In this document: positions 1 to 5,076 of the stretch, in pieces | How the letters are laid out: each line of letters begins with the position of its first letter | Position numbering within the stretch: position 1 is the first letter of the stretch | Origin: JBIOJM01 sp044450785 | GTDB taxonomy: Bacteria > Planctomycetota > Planctomycetia > Isosphaerales > Isosphaeraceae | NCBI GenBank assembly: GCA_044450785.1 | Contig: JBIOJM010000483.1 | Coordinates: 1-5,757, forward strand | Length of the DNA: 5,757 bases | Direction: 5' to 3' | Notes under the pieces: model-generated | Databases searched by the model: none | Told to the model about the DNA's origin: nothing | The model's input: only the letters and a program-made list of their open reading frames with translations | Translations under genes and position numbers: made by a program

Positions 1-199
1 CTTCCTTATCGCGGGCGTGCTGCTCTTTGAGGACCGTTGTCATTTCCGTGAAATGCGCGCCCTCGCGCTCTGCGATGCGGGCGCTGATTTCAGAAAACTT
101 TTCGTGAGGGATGGGCTGCTCGCACCACGGGCAAACTTCATTAGCTATATGAAGGTGCGGCGTGGTAGGGTTTCTGAGTGAGGTGGCTGTGGCGCTCAT
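1..199 (-). CDS. N-terminal part of a CPWC zinc-ribbon/coiled-coil protein (DUF2130-like), runs off the window
   Basis: The reverse strand is open from an ATG at 199 to the window edge, giving 66 residues with no stop. After a Ser/Thr/Pro-rich leader of about 20 residues comes EVCPWCEQPIPHEKFSEI, with Cys23 and Cys26 as half of a possible zinc knuckle. A highly charged, helix-prone stretch (ARIAEREGAHF...LKEQHARDKE) follows and looks like the start of a coiled coil. A Cys-x-x-Cys followed by a long charged helix is how DUF2130-type proteins begin, but the diagnostic C-terminal domain lies outside the window, so that family name is only a suggestion. The start is well supported: GGAGGA sits 8 nt upstream (208-213) and a TTGACA promoter lies just before it. 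No function can be assigned. The gene is divergent from everything else on this side of the window and is missing from simple ORF lists only because its stop lies outside. Confidence 0.72.
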   Translation of the reverse strand, partial: MSATATSLRNPTTPHLHIANEVCPWCEQPIPHEKFSEISARIAEREGAHFTEMTTVLKEQHARDKE

Positions 200-207
200 G
201 GTTGAAA

Positions 208-213
208 TCCTCC
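208..213 (-). promoter_or_regulatory. Shine-Dalgarno of the leftmost gene
   Basis: GGAGGA on the minus strand, with 8 nt between it and the ATG at 199. This is a near-ideal ribosome binding site and is the main reason for choosing that start. Confidence 0.75.
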
Positions 214-220
214 AAGTTTG

Positions 221-250
221 TAGGAACTATTTACTCCTATTTTGTCCTAT
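221..250 (-). promoter_or_regulatory. Operator-like ATAGGA repeats inside the promoter
   Basis: Read on the minus strand, two direct copies with a 10-bp step, ATAGGACAAA (250-241) and ATAGGAGTAA (240-231), fill the spacer between the -35 and -10. A third, inverted copy (TCCTA on the minus strand, TAGGA on the plus strand at 221-225) lies at the expected transcription start. Half-sites spaced one helical turn apart on a promoter are typical of a dimeric or oligomeric repressor, for example an XRE-type protein. No regulator gene is visible in the window, so the binding partner is unknown. Confidence 0.45.
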
Positions 251-256
251 TGTCAA
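228..256 (-). promoter_or_regulatory. Candidate sigma-70-type promoter for the leftmost gene
   Basis: On the minus strand a perfect TTGACA (256-251) is followed after exactly 17 nt by TAAATA (233-228). The -35 is consensus; the -10 matches TATAAT at only 3 of 6 positions. Transcription would begin near 221, giving a short leader of about 20 nt that contains the Shine-Dalgarno at 213-208. The weak -10 lowers confidence, but the position relative to the gene is right. Confidence 0.5.
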
Positions 257-377
257 GATTGGTTATTTGGATAAAGGATTGACTGAAACGAAAACGGGGG
301 CAGTTACGGCTCAGGCCGCGGTTGTCCGACCACCCGTTCTCTTACTTTTCACTTGCCGGTTTTTGCCGCTCGATTGC

Positions 378-402
378 GGTTCCGATAAAATGGGTCGGAA
401 CC
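378..402. repeat. 8-bp perfect inverted repeat, 9-nt loop
   Basis: GGTTCCGA (378-385) and TCGGAACC (395-402) are exact reverse complements, separated by TAAAATGGG. There is no T-tract after it on either strand, so it is not an obvious intrinsic terminator. It could be a protein-binding site or a small mobile-repeat hairpin. Confidence 0.5.
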
Positions 403-563
403 AAACCATGGCGATGCGCGGTCGGGCGTCAGCCGCTTGGCGGCGCGTTTCCGCATCGGCGCGCCGGTGCGTACCAAATCATGTTGATTGGTCGGCTCGC
501 CGCGGCAACACTTTTTTCGGGCCCCATTCCCAGCGAGGCTACAGGCACAAATGACCCATCAAA

Positions 564-579
564 CTCTGCACGTGCAGAG
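564..579. repeat. Perfect 16-bp palindrome CTCTGCACGTGCAGAG
   Basis: CTCTGCAC is followed immediately by its exact reverse complement GTGCAGAG with no spacer. An uninterrupted palindrome of this length suits a homodimeric DNA-binding protein better than a hairpin, since a zero-nt loop cannot fold fully. No gene start lies close by that it would obviously control. Confidence 0.5.
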
Positions 580-611
580 AACCGGCGATATTCCTTCAAA
601 ATTCTCCGTAA

Positions 612-623
612 AATTCTAGAATT
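612..623. repeat. 12-bp AT-rich palindrome AATTCTAGAATT
   Basis: The site is fully self-complementary and sits in the AT-rich run left of the tRNA fragment. Palindromes of this size in AT-rich DNA arise by chance fairly often, so function is uncertain. Confidence 0.3.
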
Positions 624-647
624 CCTGGAAAACCCCGCTTCGATATG

Positions 648-670
648 CAGAAATCACAAGTGATTTGCTG
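648..670. repeat. Inverted repeat AAATCAC-AA-GTGATTT with extended CAG/CTG arms
   Basis: AAATCAC (651-657) and GTGATTT (660-666) pair perfectly around AA. With one unpaired G at 667 the arms extend by CAG (648-650) and CTG (668-670) to 10 bp. It lies 26 nt before the first recognisable base of the tRNA fragment. It could be an operator or an accessory recombination site for whatever truncated the tRNA, but nothing in the window proves that. Confidence 0.4.
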
Positions 671-696
671 ATAAGCGTTTGCGTTAGGAAAATTTC

Positions 697-753
697 GGTT
701 AGAGCGCTCGATTTGCAACCAGGAGGTTGCCGGTTCGATCCCGGTCGTCTCCA
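697..753 (+). pseudogene. 3' fragment of a tRNA-Ala(TGC)-like gene, 5' end missing
   Basis: From the 3' side of the D-arm onward the sequence is tRNA-like. It shows GGTTAGAGC (697-705), anticodon loop TTTGCAA with TGC at 714-716, 3' anticodon strand CCAGG (719-723), a five-base variable loop, and a good T-arm: GCCGG (729-733), loop TTCGATC, CCGGT (741-745). The acceptor strand CGTCTCC (746-752) and discriminator A753 follow, with no encoded CCA. The matching 5' acceptor strand GGAGACG is absent; bases 680-696 do not resemble a tRNA 5' half. The 5' anticodon strand (CTCGA) pairs with CCAGG at only three positions, one of them a G-U. It is therefore unlikely to be a working tRNA. A 3' tRNA piece like this is what integrative elements leave as an attachment-site repeat. 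A minus-strand frame through it reads RDRTGNLLVANRAL, a kind of spurious peptide that tRNA genes give when translated. Confidence 0.65.
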
Positions 754-877
754 CTTAATGCCAAGCTGGCGTTTAAGTTGCGTCGCCTGATCGCTCGTGT
801 GAATTGCCGCTCGGAGCGGAACACGCGACGGAGAACCGTGGAATTCTCCATTGATTCTGCGGGTTTTTGATTCTCGC

Positions 878-904
878 GAGCGCCTGGTTGATTCCCAGGC
901 GCTC
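878..904. repeat. 10-bp perfect hairpin with 7-nt loop, preceded by TTGATTC repeats
   Basis: GAGCGCCTGG (878-887) and CCAGGCGCTC (895-904) pair perfectly around the 7-nt loop TTGATTC. The same heptamer also occurs at 851-857 and 867-873. Stem and loop size resemble a tRNA anticodon arm with a lengthened stem. No U-tract follows on the plus strand, so it is not a classic terminator. It lies between the tRNA fragment and the toxin-antitoxin operon and could block read-through or be a repeat-family member. Confidence 0.6.
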
Positions 905-976
905 TCCTGACTCTCGAATACCGCAATCTGTGAACCGTCGGCGGCGGGTTTGCCTTCGCGTAAGGTTCCACGACGT

Positions 977-1005
977 TTCGCTCGCGTCCCCGATGGAAGT
1001 ATGAT
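977..1005 (+). promoter_or_regulatory. Weak candidate promoter of the toxin-antitoxin operon
   Basis: TATGAT at 1000-1005 matches the -10 consensus at five of six positions and lies 25 nt before the antitoxin ATG. The hexamer 17 nt upstream (TTCGCT, 977-982) is a poor -35. This is the best candidate in the leader, but the support is slight. Confidence 0.25.
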
Positions 1006-1030
1006 GGGCCCCAATACCGAAGGAGGCACC

Positions 1031-1324
1031 ATGACGACCAAGACCGAAACACAGTATCGACACTTGGAGCCGCGCCCCGGCTCGAATTACCGGCAGTTAT
1101 TCCTCAAAGGTCGACGGATCCGAGCGGCGGTCGTCGACCAAGCCATCCATGGTCCGGATCCATTTACGCCTGAAGAATATGCCAGGGAATATGAAGTTCC
1201 GTTGGCGGCGGTACTCGAGGCTCTGGAGTATGTGGCCGAGAATCGTCCGCTCATTGAGCAAGAGCGCGACCACGAGGCGGCCCGGCTCCGCGCACGAGGT
1301 CTCCTCGGACCAGCGCCGGAATGA
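1031..1324 (+). CDS. DUF433-type antitoxin
   Basis: A 97-residue protein, probably the antitoxin that neutralises and represses the toxin encoded right behind it. The central part, FLKGRRIRAAVVDQAI (about residues 25-40) then PFTPEEYAREYEVPLAAV (about 45-62) and LEALEYVAEN, follows the DUF433 pattern: a strand-turn with a conserved GRRIR-like segment, then a helix-turn-helix in which an acidic, Tyr-containing helix precedes an 'ALEY' helix. The acidic/basic C-terminal tail (LIEQERDHEAARLRARGLL) could be the toxin-binding part. ATG 1031 is chosen because AGGAGG (1021-1026) lies 4 nt upstream; in-frame starts at 950 and 992 lack such a site. The stop TGA overlaps the toxin ATG as ATGA (1321-1324), showing translational coupling. 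DUF433-DUF5615 pairs are a known type II-like arrangement. The activity here is inferred from family and context only. Confidence 0.82.
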   Translation: MTTKTETQYRHLEPRPGSNYRQLFLKGRRIRAAVVDQAIHGPDPFTPEEYAREYEVPLAAVLEALEYVAENRPLIEQERDHEAARLRARGLLGPAPE

Positions 1325-1575
1325 AATTCCTGATCGACGAAAACCTGAGTAGCCCGCGTCTGTTCTCCCGACTGCGGGTTCAGGGGCACGATCCCGTTCT
1401 CGCCCGCGATGCCGCGTTACGATCGGTCACGGATGCGAGGGTGCTGATCTACTCGATCGCCCAAGGTCTCCCGGTCCTCACTCAGGATTCCGAAGACTTT
1501 GAAGACCTGCATGACCTGATCATGGCTGCGTTGGGCCATCATGCCGGGATTATGATCGTCCGCTTTGACTCTTGA
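1321..1575 (+). CDS. DUF5615 PIN-like toxin, frame closes early
   Basis: An 84-residue frame that begins MKFLIDENLSSPRLFSRL, the standard opening of DUF5615 PIN-like proteins, which are predicted metal-dependent RNases. Candidate acidic active-site residues are Asp6/Glu7, Asp38 (in VTDARVL) and Asp56/Asp59 (in LTQDSEDF). GLPVLTQDSEDFEDLH is the family's core strand and acidic turn. The start overlaps the antitoxin stop as ATGA, so its translation should be coupled. The frame ends in RFDS-TGA, well short of the usual 110-125 residues. The missing end is present directly downstream in the +1 frame (1571-1684). An extra T in TCTT (1570-1573) explains this: removing it gives RFDSDPRHNL and a protein of about 121 residues. 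Whether the break is real, a sequencing error or a recoding site is open. If real, the truncated toxin lacks its last helix and is probably inactive. Confidence 0.8.
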   Translation: MKFLIDENLSSPRLFSRLRVQGHDPVLARDAALRSVTDARVLIYSIAQGLPVLTQDSEDFEDLHDLIMAALGHHAGIMIVRFDS

Positions 1576-1684
1576 CCCGCGTCACAACTTGACCGATCGT
1601 GGGATTTCAACCGCCCTCAGCAAACTCGAATCCTCTGGAGTTCCAATTGCCGATCGGATTCAAGTGCTGAACCAGTGGCAGTGA
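1571..1684 (+). pseudogene. Displaced C-terminal part of the DUF5615 toxin (+1 frame)
   Basis: In the +1 frame relative to the toxin start, 37 codons continue without a stop to TGA at 1682-1684. They read LDPRHNLTDRGISTALSKL and end in ADRIQVLNQWQ. A D-P-R-H-N motif followed by an amphipathic helix and a short basic or aromatic end is the normal C-terminus of DUF5615 proteins. This segment has no start codon or ribosome binding site, so it is not a gene of its own. It belongs with the 1321 gene as one frameshifted unit of 1321-1684. Confidence 0.75.
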
Positions 1685-1744
1685 TCACTCGGCCCAGCGA
1701 GACTCGCAGAGCTTTGGAGAAGCGTGACTGCCCGAGCAGGCCCA

Positions 1745-3256
1745 TCAGCGGCCGACGACGAACGGATTGGCCGGGAAAGCCAGGTCCATGATCAGAAGCT
1801 GGAAGTCGGCGCGACTGCGCAGAGGATCGAGCGTCGGCTCGGTCCGGAAATTGCCGGCGTAGGGGAAACCCATGCCGACGGCCTTCTTGAGGAGGGCCAT
1901 TGCCGTGTCGGCCTCCGACTCCGCAAGGGCGGCGGAGATCCCCGCGCCGTCCGTACCGGCCAGGCCGGCCAGGGCGGCGTGGCAGCAGCCGTGCAAGAAC
2001 GTGAAATCGCCATCCAGCGTGGGGATCTCCTGGAAAAGCGCAGCGGCTCGCTTCCAGTCGCTGGCGGCGCCGGCGTGGTCACCCTGGGCTGCGCGAGCCT
2101 GACCGAACCGCAGGTAGCCTTCCGCCAACCGGGAGCGATATCGCGAAGCCTTGGGGTCATCCCGGGCCAGGCGCTCAAGGAGCGCCACGGCTCGCTCGCT
2201 TTTCCCCAGAGCCTCGGACGGCTTACCGAGCCTGATCAGCAGGTCGGCCGTGGCGTTCAGGCCGTCGGCCAGGTTGTTGCGGAACTCGGTGAGGGCGGGG
2301 TCGTCGTCGGCCAGCTTCTGGTAGTTCGCGAGGGCGCGGCGTAACGACTCCAGCCCCTCGGCCGGCTGGCCCGTCTGCGACTGCGCCCAGCCGATGCCGA
2401 AGTGGCTCGTCGCCAGGCGGCTGCGGAACAAGGTGACGGCGGGGTTGTCGTCGGCCAGCTTCTGCCAGATCGCCAGGGCGCGGCGGTACGACTCCAGCGC
2501 CTCGGCCAACTGGCCGGTCTCCGACTGCACCCAGCCGATGTTGGAGTGGCTGTCCGCCACGTCACTGCGGAACACGGTGACGGCGGGGTTGTCGTCGGCC
2601 AGTTTCTGCTGGATCGCCAGGGCGCGGCGGCACGATTCCATCGCCTCGGCCGGCTGGCCGGTGTTCTGCTGCAACACGCCGATGTTGTTGTGCATGTCCA
2701 CCAGGCCGTGTCGGAACTCGGTGACGGCGGGGTTGTCGTCGGCCAGCTTCTGCCGGATCGCCAGGGCGCGACGGTACGACTCCATCGCCTCGGCCGGCTG
2801 GCCGGTCTTCCACAGCAGCCGACCGATACGTTGATGGCTGCTGGCGAGGAGGTCGCGGGCCGCGTCGGTCGCGTCCGGGCCATCGGCCAGCGAGTCGACC
2901 AGGTTGCGGGCCTCCTCGTATGCCGAGAGCGCACCGGGATTGTCGCCATTAGCCTCGGCCAGCAGGCCGGCGGCGATCAGGCTCCGGCCCAGGTCGAGCT
3001 TGGCATCGACGTCGGCTTCGGAACCCGAGGTCAGCTCGCGGCGGATCGCCACGGCCTTCTTGTGCACGGCCAGGGCCTCGGGCTGGATGCCGATCTTCTC
3101 AGTCAGCTCGCCCAGCTCGTAATACGACTGCGCCAGGATCGCTCGCGAGGCCCGGTCGGTCTGACCCTCGAGCAGTTTTTCGAGCTTCTCGTAAAAGCCG
3201 GCGGCCGAGCGAAGCAGCTTGTTCCGCAGTCCTTTCAGCTCCACGCCCTTGAGCAT
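1745..3256 (-). CDS. TPR-repeat C-terminal half of the kinase gene, displaced by a frameshift
   Basis: This is the extracytoplasmic or sensor half of the kinase encoded upstream, read in a different frame. Seven or eight TPR units of exactly 48 residues run from about residue 55 (IGIQPEALAVHKKAV) to about 390 and into a degenerate eighth. Units 3-6 are nearly alike, with the pattern TGQPAEAMESYRRALAI then QKLADDNPAVT. The C-terminus (LKKAVGMGF, LDPLRSRADFQLLIMDLAFP) is the usual ending of planctomycete kinase-TPR proteins. TPR arrays are protein-interaction scaffolds. The first ATG in this frame is 3256, but in-frame sequence continues upstream to 3274 as GVNEDD and no Shine-Dalgarno precedes 3256. 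It is therefore best read as part of one gene, 4866-1745, of about 1040 residues. It converges on the toxin operon, with 60 nt between the ends. Confidence 0.85.
   Translation of the reverse strand: MLKGVELKGLRNKLLRSAAGFYEKLEKLLEGQTDRASRAILAQSYYELGELTEKIGIQPEALAVHKKAVAIRRELTSGSEADVDAKLDLGRSLIAAGLLAEANGDNPGALSAYEEARNLVDSLADGPDATDAARDLLASSHQRIGRLLWKTGQPAEAMESYRRALAIRQKLADDNPAVTEFRHGLVDMHNNIGVLQQNTGQPAEAMESCRRALAIQQKLADDNPAVTVFRSDVADSHSNIGWVQSETGQLAEALESYRRALAIWQKLADDNPAVTLFRSRLATSHFGIGWAQSQTGQPAEGLESLRRALANYQKLADDDPALTEFRNNLADGLNATADLLIRLGKPSEALGKSERAVALLERLARDDPKASRYRSRLAEGYLRFGQARAAQGDHAGAASDWKRAAALFQEIPTLDGDFTFLHGCCHAALAGLAGTDGAGISAALAESEADTAMALLKKAVGMGFPYAGNFRTEPTLDPLRSRADFQLLIMDLAFPANPFVVGR
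2087..3094 (-). repeat. Seven tandem 144-bp TPR units, four nearly identical
   Basis: The protein repeat of 48 residues is matched by a DNA repeat of exactly 144 bp. On the plus strand the block GTGACGGCGGGGTTGTCG begins at 2433, 2577 and 2721, with a diverged copy at 2289. Unit borders on the minus strand are 3094, 2950, 2806, 2662, 2518, 2374 and 2230. Units from 2806 to 2231 are the most alike at DNA level, which points to recent duplication or ongoing gene conversion. Such arrays can change copy number by slippage or recombination and are also easy to mis-assemble from short reads. Confidence 0.8.
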
Positions 3257-4866
3257 GTCGTCTTCGTTGACGCCATCTGGAACGAACGGATCGCCTCGCG
3301 GGCCAGCTCGAAACGGGCCTGGACCTTGGTGTTGGCCTCGCGGAGCTGGGCGTTGGCCGCGGCCTCGCGTTTGTTGGCCTTATCCAGCTCGAAGTTCTTG
3401 GCCGTCAAGATCCCGTTGGCCCGCGACTGCACTGCCAGCACGCCGGAAAGGCCCACCACGGCCACCAGCACCGCCGCCGCCGCCGCCGTGACCGCCGTCC
3501 GGTTCCGCTTCGCCCAGCGACGGGCGCGCCGCCCGAACGGCTCGGGATAGGCCGAGACTGGTTCGTCGGCCGCCCACCGCTCGACGTCGTCGGCCAGCGC
3601 CCGGCAGCTCGTGTAACGGTCTTCGGGCTTCGCCGCCATCGCCTTCAGGCAAACAGACTCGAGCGCGGGGTCGATCGACGAGTCGACCGATCGCGGTCGG
3701 GGGAAATCGCCCTTGCCGACGGCGCGCAAAACCTCGCCCAGGTCGTCTCGCTCGAACGGCGGTTTGCCGGTGAGCAGGCAGTAGAGCGTTGCGCCCAGGC
3801 TGTAGACGTCGGAGCGTGGGCCCAGCCGATCAAGGTCGCCGGCCGCTTGTTCGGGACTCATGTACGCCGGCGTCCCCAGCGCCGAGCCGGGGAGCGTCTC
3901 GGCCGAGCCGCTGGCTGACGACGGCACCAGCGTCCGCTCGTCCGAGGGCAAACCCGGCTCCGCCTTGCCGATGGCTTTTGCCAGGCCCCAGTCGACGACC
4001 AGGGTCTCGCCATACTTGCCGACGATGATGTTGGCCGGCTTGATGTCGCGGTGGATCACGCCCCGGGTGTGGGCGTATTCGATCGCGTTGCAGACGTCGA
4101 CGAACCGGCGCAAGAGCTTCCGCAAGGCGAGCGAGCGCCGGCCCGGGTCGTCCTTCATCTTGAGATCGGCGTGAAAGGCGGCGATGGCGTCCTTGAGGCT
4201 TTCGCCGCGAATGAACCGCATGGCGTAATACGGCCGGCCGCCGCCATCGGTGCCGAGACCGTAAACCGGCACGATTCCCGGATGCTCGAGCCCGCCGGTG
4301 ATCTCGGTTTCCAGGACAAACCGGGTGCGGCTGGTGGGATTGTCGGCGTGGTGGTCGAGGATCTGCTTGAGCGCGACCTCGCGGTTGAGCTCGGCGTCGA
4401 GCGCGACGAAGACCGCTCCCAGCCCGCCGCGAGCGTGGGGCCGCAGCACGCGGAACCGCTGGCCGTCGCCGGTGGCTCGCCCCATCGATGTCGTGGCATC
4501 GGCGTCAACGTGGTTGTCGTCCGGCGCGGTCGGATGCGAGCCCGAGCCGACGTGCCCGAGCGTGAGGTTGACGTTTTCATCGCCGAGCGCGACGAGCCCC
4601 TTCACCACCGAGCGGGGGGCCGCGACGGCGGGGAGGCTCTTTTCGACGTTGTCGCCATGCCGTTTCAGGTGTTTGGTGACGAGACCTTCCAGCAGGGTCC
4701 GATCATCGGCGTCGATGGCTCCCTGGCCCAGGAGGATCTCGGCGATCGATCGGCTCTTGTCGCGCGTCCAGGCGTGGAAGGCGGCGACAAGCGCCGACTG
4801 GTCGATCATGCCGGTTTGCAAGGCGATCAGGCCGAAGAGGAGGTTGTGGTCGGCGGGCACGTGCAT
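3235..4866 (-). CDS. Planctomycete Ser/Thr protein kinase with transmembrane helix (N-terminal half of a kinase-TPR protein)
   Basis: A Hanks-type Ser/Thr kinase, numbered from ATG 4866. Residues 7-75 (HNLLFGLIALQTGMIDQSAL...KHLKRHG) are the small helical N-terminal domain common in planctomycete kinases. The kinase domain spans about 138-440: Gly loop ARGGLGAV (145-152, first Gly replaced by Ala), VALK Lys167, HRD 272-274 with Lys276 and Asn279, DWG 292-294, SPE 337-339, Asp353, and Arg417. All catalytic residues are present. A basic stretch (GRRARRWAKRNR) then leads into a transmembrane helix (about 457-479) and a coiled coil to about 528, so the kinase should be cytoplasmic. ATG 4866 has GGGAG 7 nt upstream (4874-4878); the longer ATG at 4998 has its GGAGG only 3 nt away and adds 44 residues without family character. 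True sequence ends at Gln530 (3277). The last 13 residues (MASTKTTC...) are out of frame because one base, probably a G in CAGGAT, is missing. The TPR half follows in the other frame. Confidence 0.9.
   Translation of the reverse strand: MHVPADHNLLFGLIALQTGMIDQSALVAAFHAWTRDKSRSIAEILLGQGAIDADDRTLLEGLVTKHLKRHGDNVEKSLPAVAAPRSVVKGLVALGDENVNLTLGHVGSGSHPTAPDDNHVDADATTSMGRATGDGQRFRVLRPHARGGLGAVFVALDAELNREVALKQILDHHADNPTSRTRFVLETEITGGLEHPGIVPVYGLGTDGGGRPYYAMRFIRGESLKDAIAAFHADLKMKDDPGRRSLALRKLLRRFVDVCNAIEYAHTRGVIHRDIKPANIIVGKYGETLVVDWGLAKAIGKAEPGLPSDERTLVPSSASGSAETLPGSALGTPAYMSPEQAAGDLDRLGPRSDVYSLGATLYCLLTGKPPFERDDLGEVLRAVGKGDFPRPRSVDSSIDPALESVCLKAMAAKPEDRYTSCRALADDVERWAADEPVSAYPEPFGRRARRWAKRNRTAVTAAAAAVLVAVVGLSGVLAVQSRANGILTAKNFELDKANKREAAANAQLREANTKVQARFELAREAIRSFQMASTKTTCSRAWS
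3272..3279 (-). other. Frameshift point in the kinase-TPR gene
   Basis: On the minus strand TTC CAG ends the kinase frame at 3277 and GGC GTC AAC GAA GAC GAC ATG opens the TPR frame at 3274, leaving only two bases (AT) between them. Restoring one G gives TTC CAG GAT GGC, reading F-Q-D-G-V-N-E-D-D-M and joining both frames smoothly. No slippery heptamer or stop-codon context is present, so this looks like an accidental deletion or sequence error rather than programmed frameshifting. Confidence 0.8.
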
Positions 4867-5076
4867 GGGAAAGCTCCCGGGCTGTGCGTCCTCCCCGCAG
4901 GTTCGATGACAACCAGGGAACGCCGGCGCGGGGGGCATCGCGACGTGGGCATTATCCCATGCTTGTGCCAGCCGGAGATACCGGCCGGTTTTACCCATCG
5001 TCCTCCCGCCGAGTGGGTGTTCTCTGGCAAGGTGGGTGCCTCCCCGCAGAGAGATGCATGCAAAGAGGAAAGCCCA

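Larger units (their letters stand above)
257..696. other. Gene-free stretch with several palindromes
   Basis: No reading frame here has a ribosome binding site, a recognisable domain or protein-like composition. The two plus-strand frames at 162-554 and 322-663 overlap each other and the real gene on the minus strand. What the stretch does hold is four inverted repeats, listed separately: 378-402, 564-579, 612-623 and 648-670. The right end (about 585-696) is clearly more AT-rich than the GC-rich segment at 400-540. That change in composition fits a junction between DNA of different origin close to the tRNA fragment at 697. Confidence 0.5.

Noticed and set aside
162..663. Plus-strand open frames at 162-554 and 322-663.
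   Set aside because: They overlap each other, the first overlaps the real minus-strand gene and its promoter, neither has a ribosome binding site, and the peptides show no domain.
950..1030. Longer antitoxin starts at ATG 950 or 992.
   Set aside because: No ribosome binding site precedes them, and the added residues do not resemble DUF433; AGGAGG sits at the right place for 1031.
616..1052. Minus-strand frames at 616-1041 and 699-1052 with protein-like stretches such as RDRTGNLLVANRAL.
   Set aside because: The recognisable peptide is the translation of the tRNA-like fragment, a well-known kind of spurious gene call; the rest spans a hairpin and the antitoxin leader.
1685..1744. Possible bidirectional terminator between toxin and kinase.
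   Set aside because: Only short 4-bp stems (for example GCGA-GAC-TCGC) and no T-tract; not enough for a terminator.
1724..3550. Long plus-strand frames (1724-2344, 2402-3550) opposite the TPR region.
   Set aside because: Antisense shadows of a GC-rich repeat array; their repetitive peptides mirror the TPR units on the other strand.
4956..4971. Sigma-54-like TGGCAC followed by TGGGA on the minus strand before the kinase.
   Set aside because: The -12 GC is missing (GG instead), so the element does not meet the minimum GG-N10-GC pattern.
4867..4998. N-terminal extension of the kinase to ATG 4998.
   Set aside because: Its GGAGG is only 3 nt from the ATG, and the extra 44 residues lack the family pattern, which begins just after ATG 4866. 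It cannot be fully excluded.
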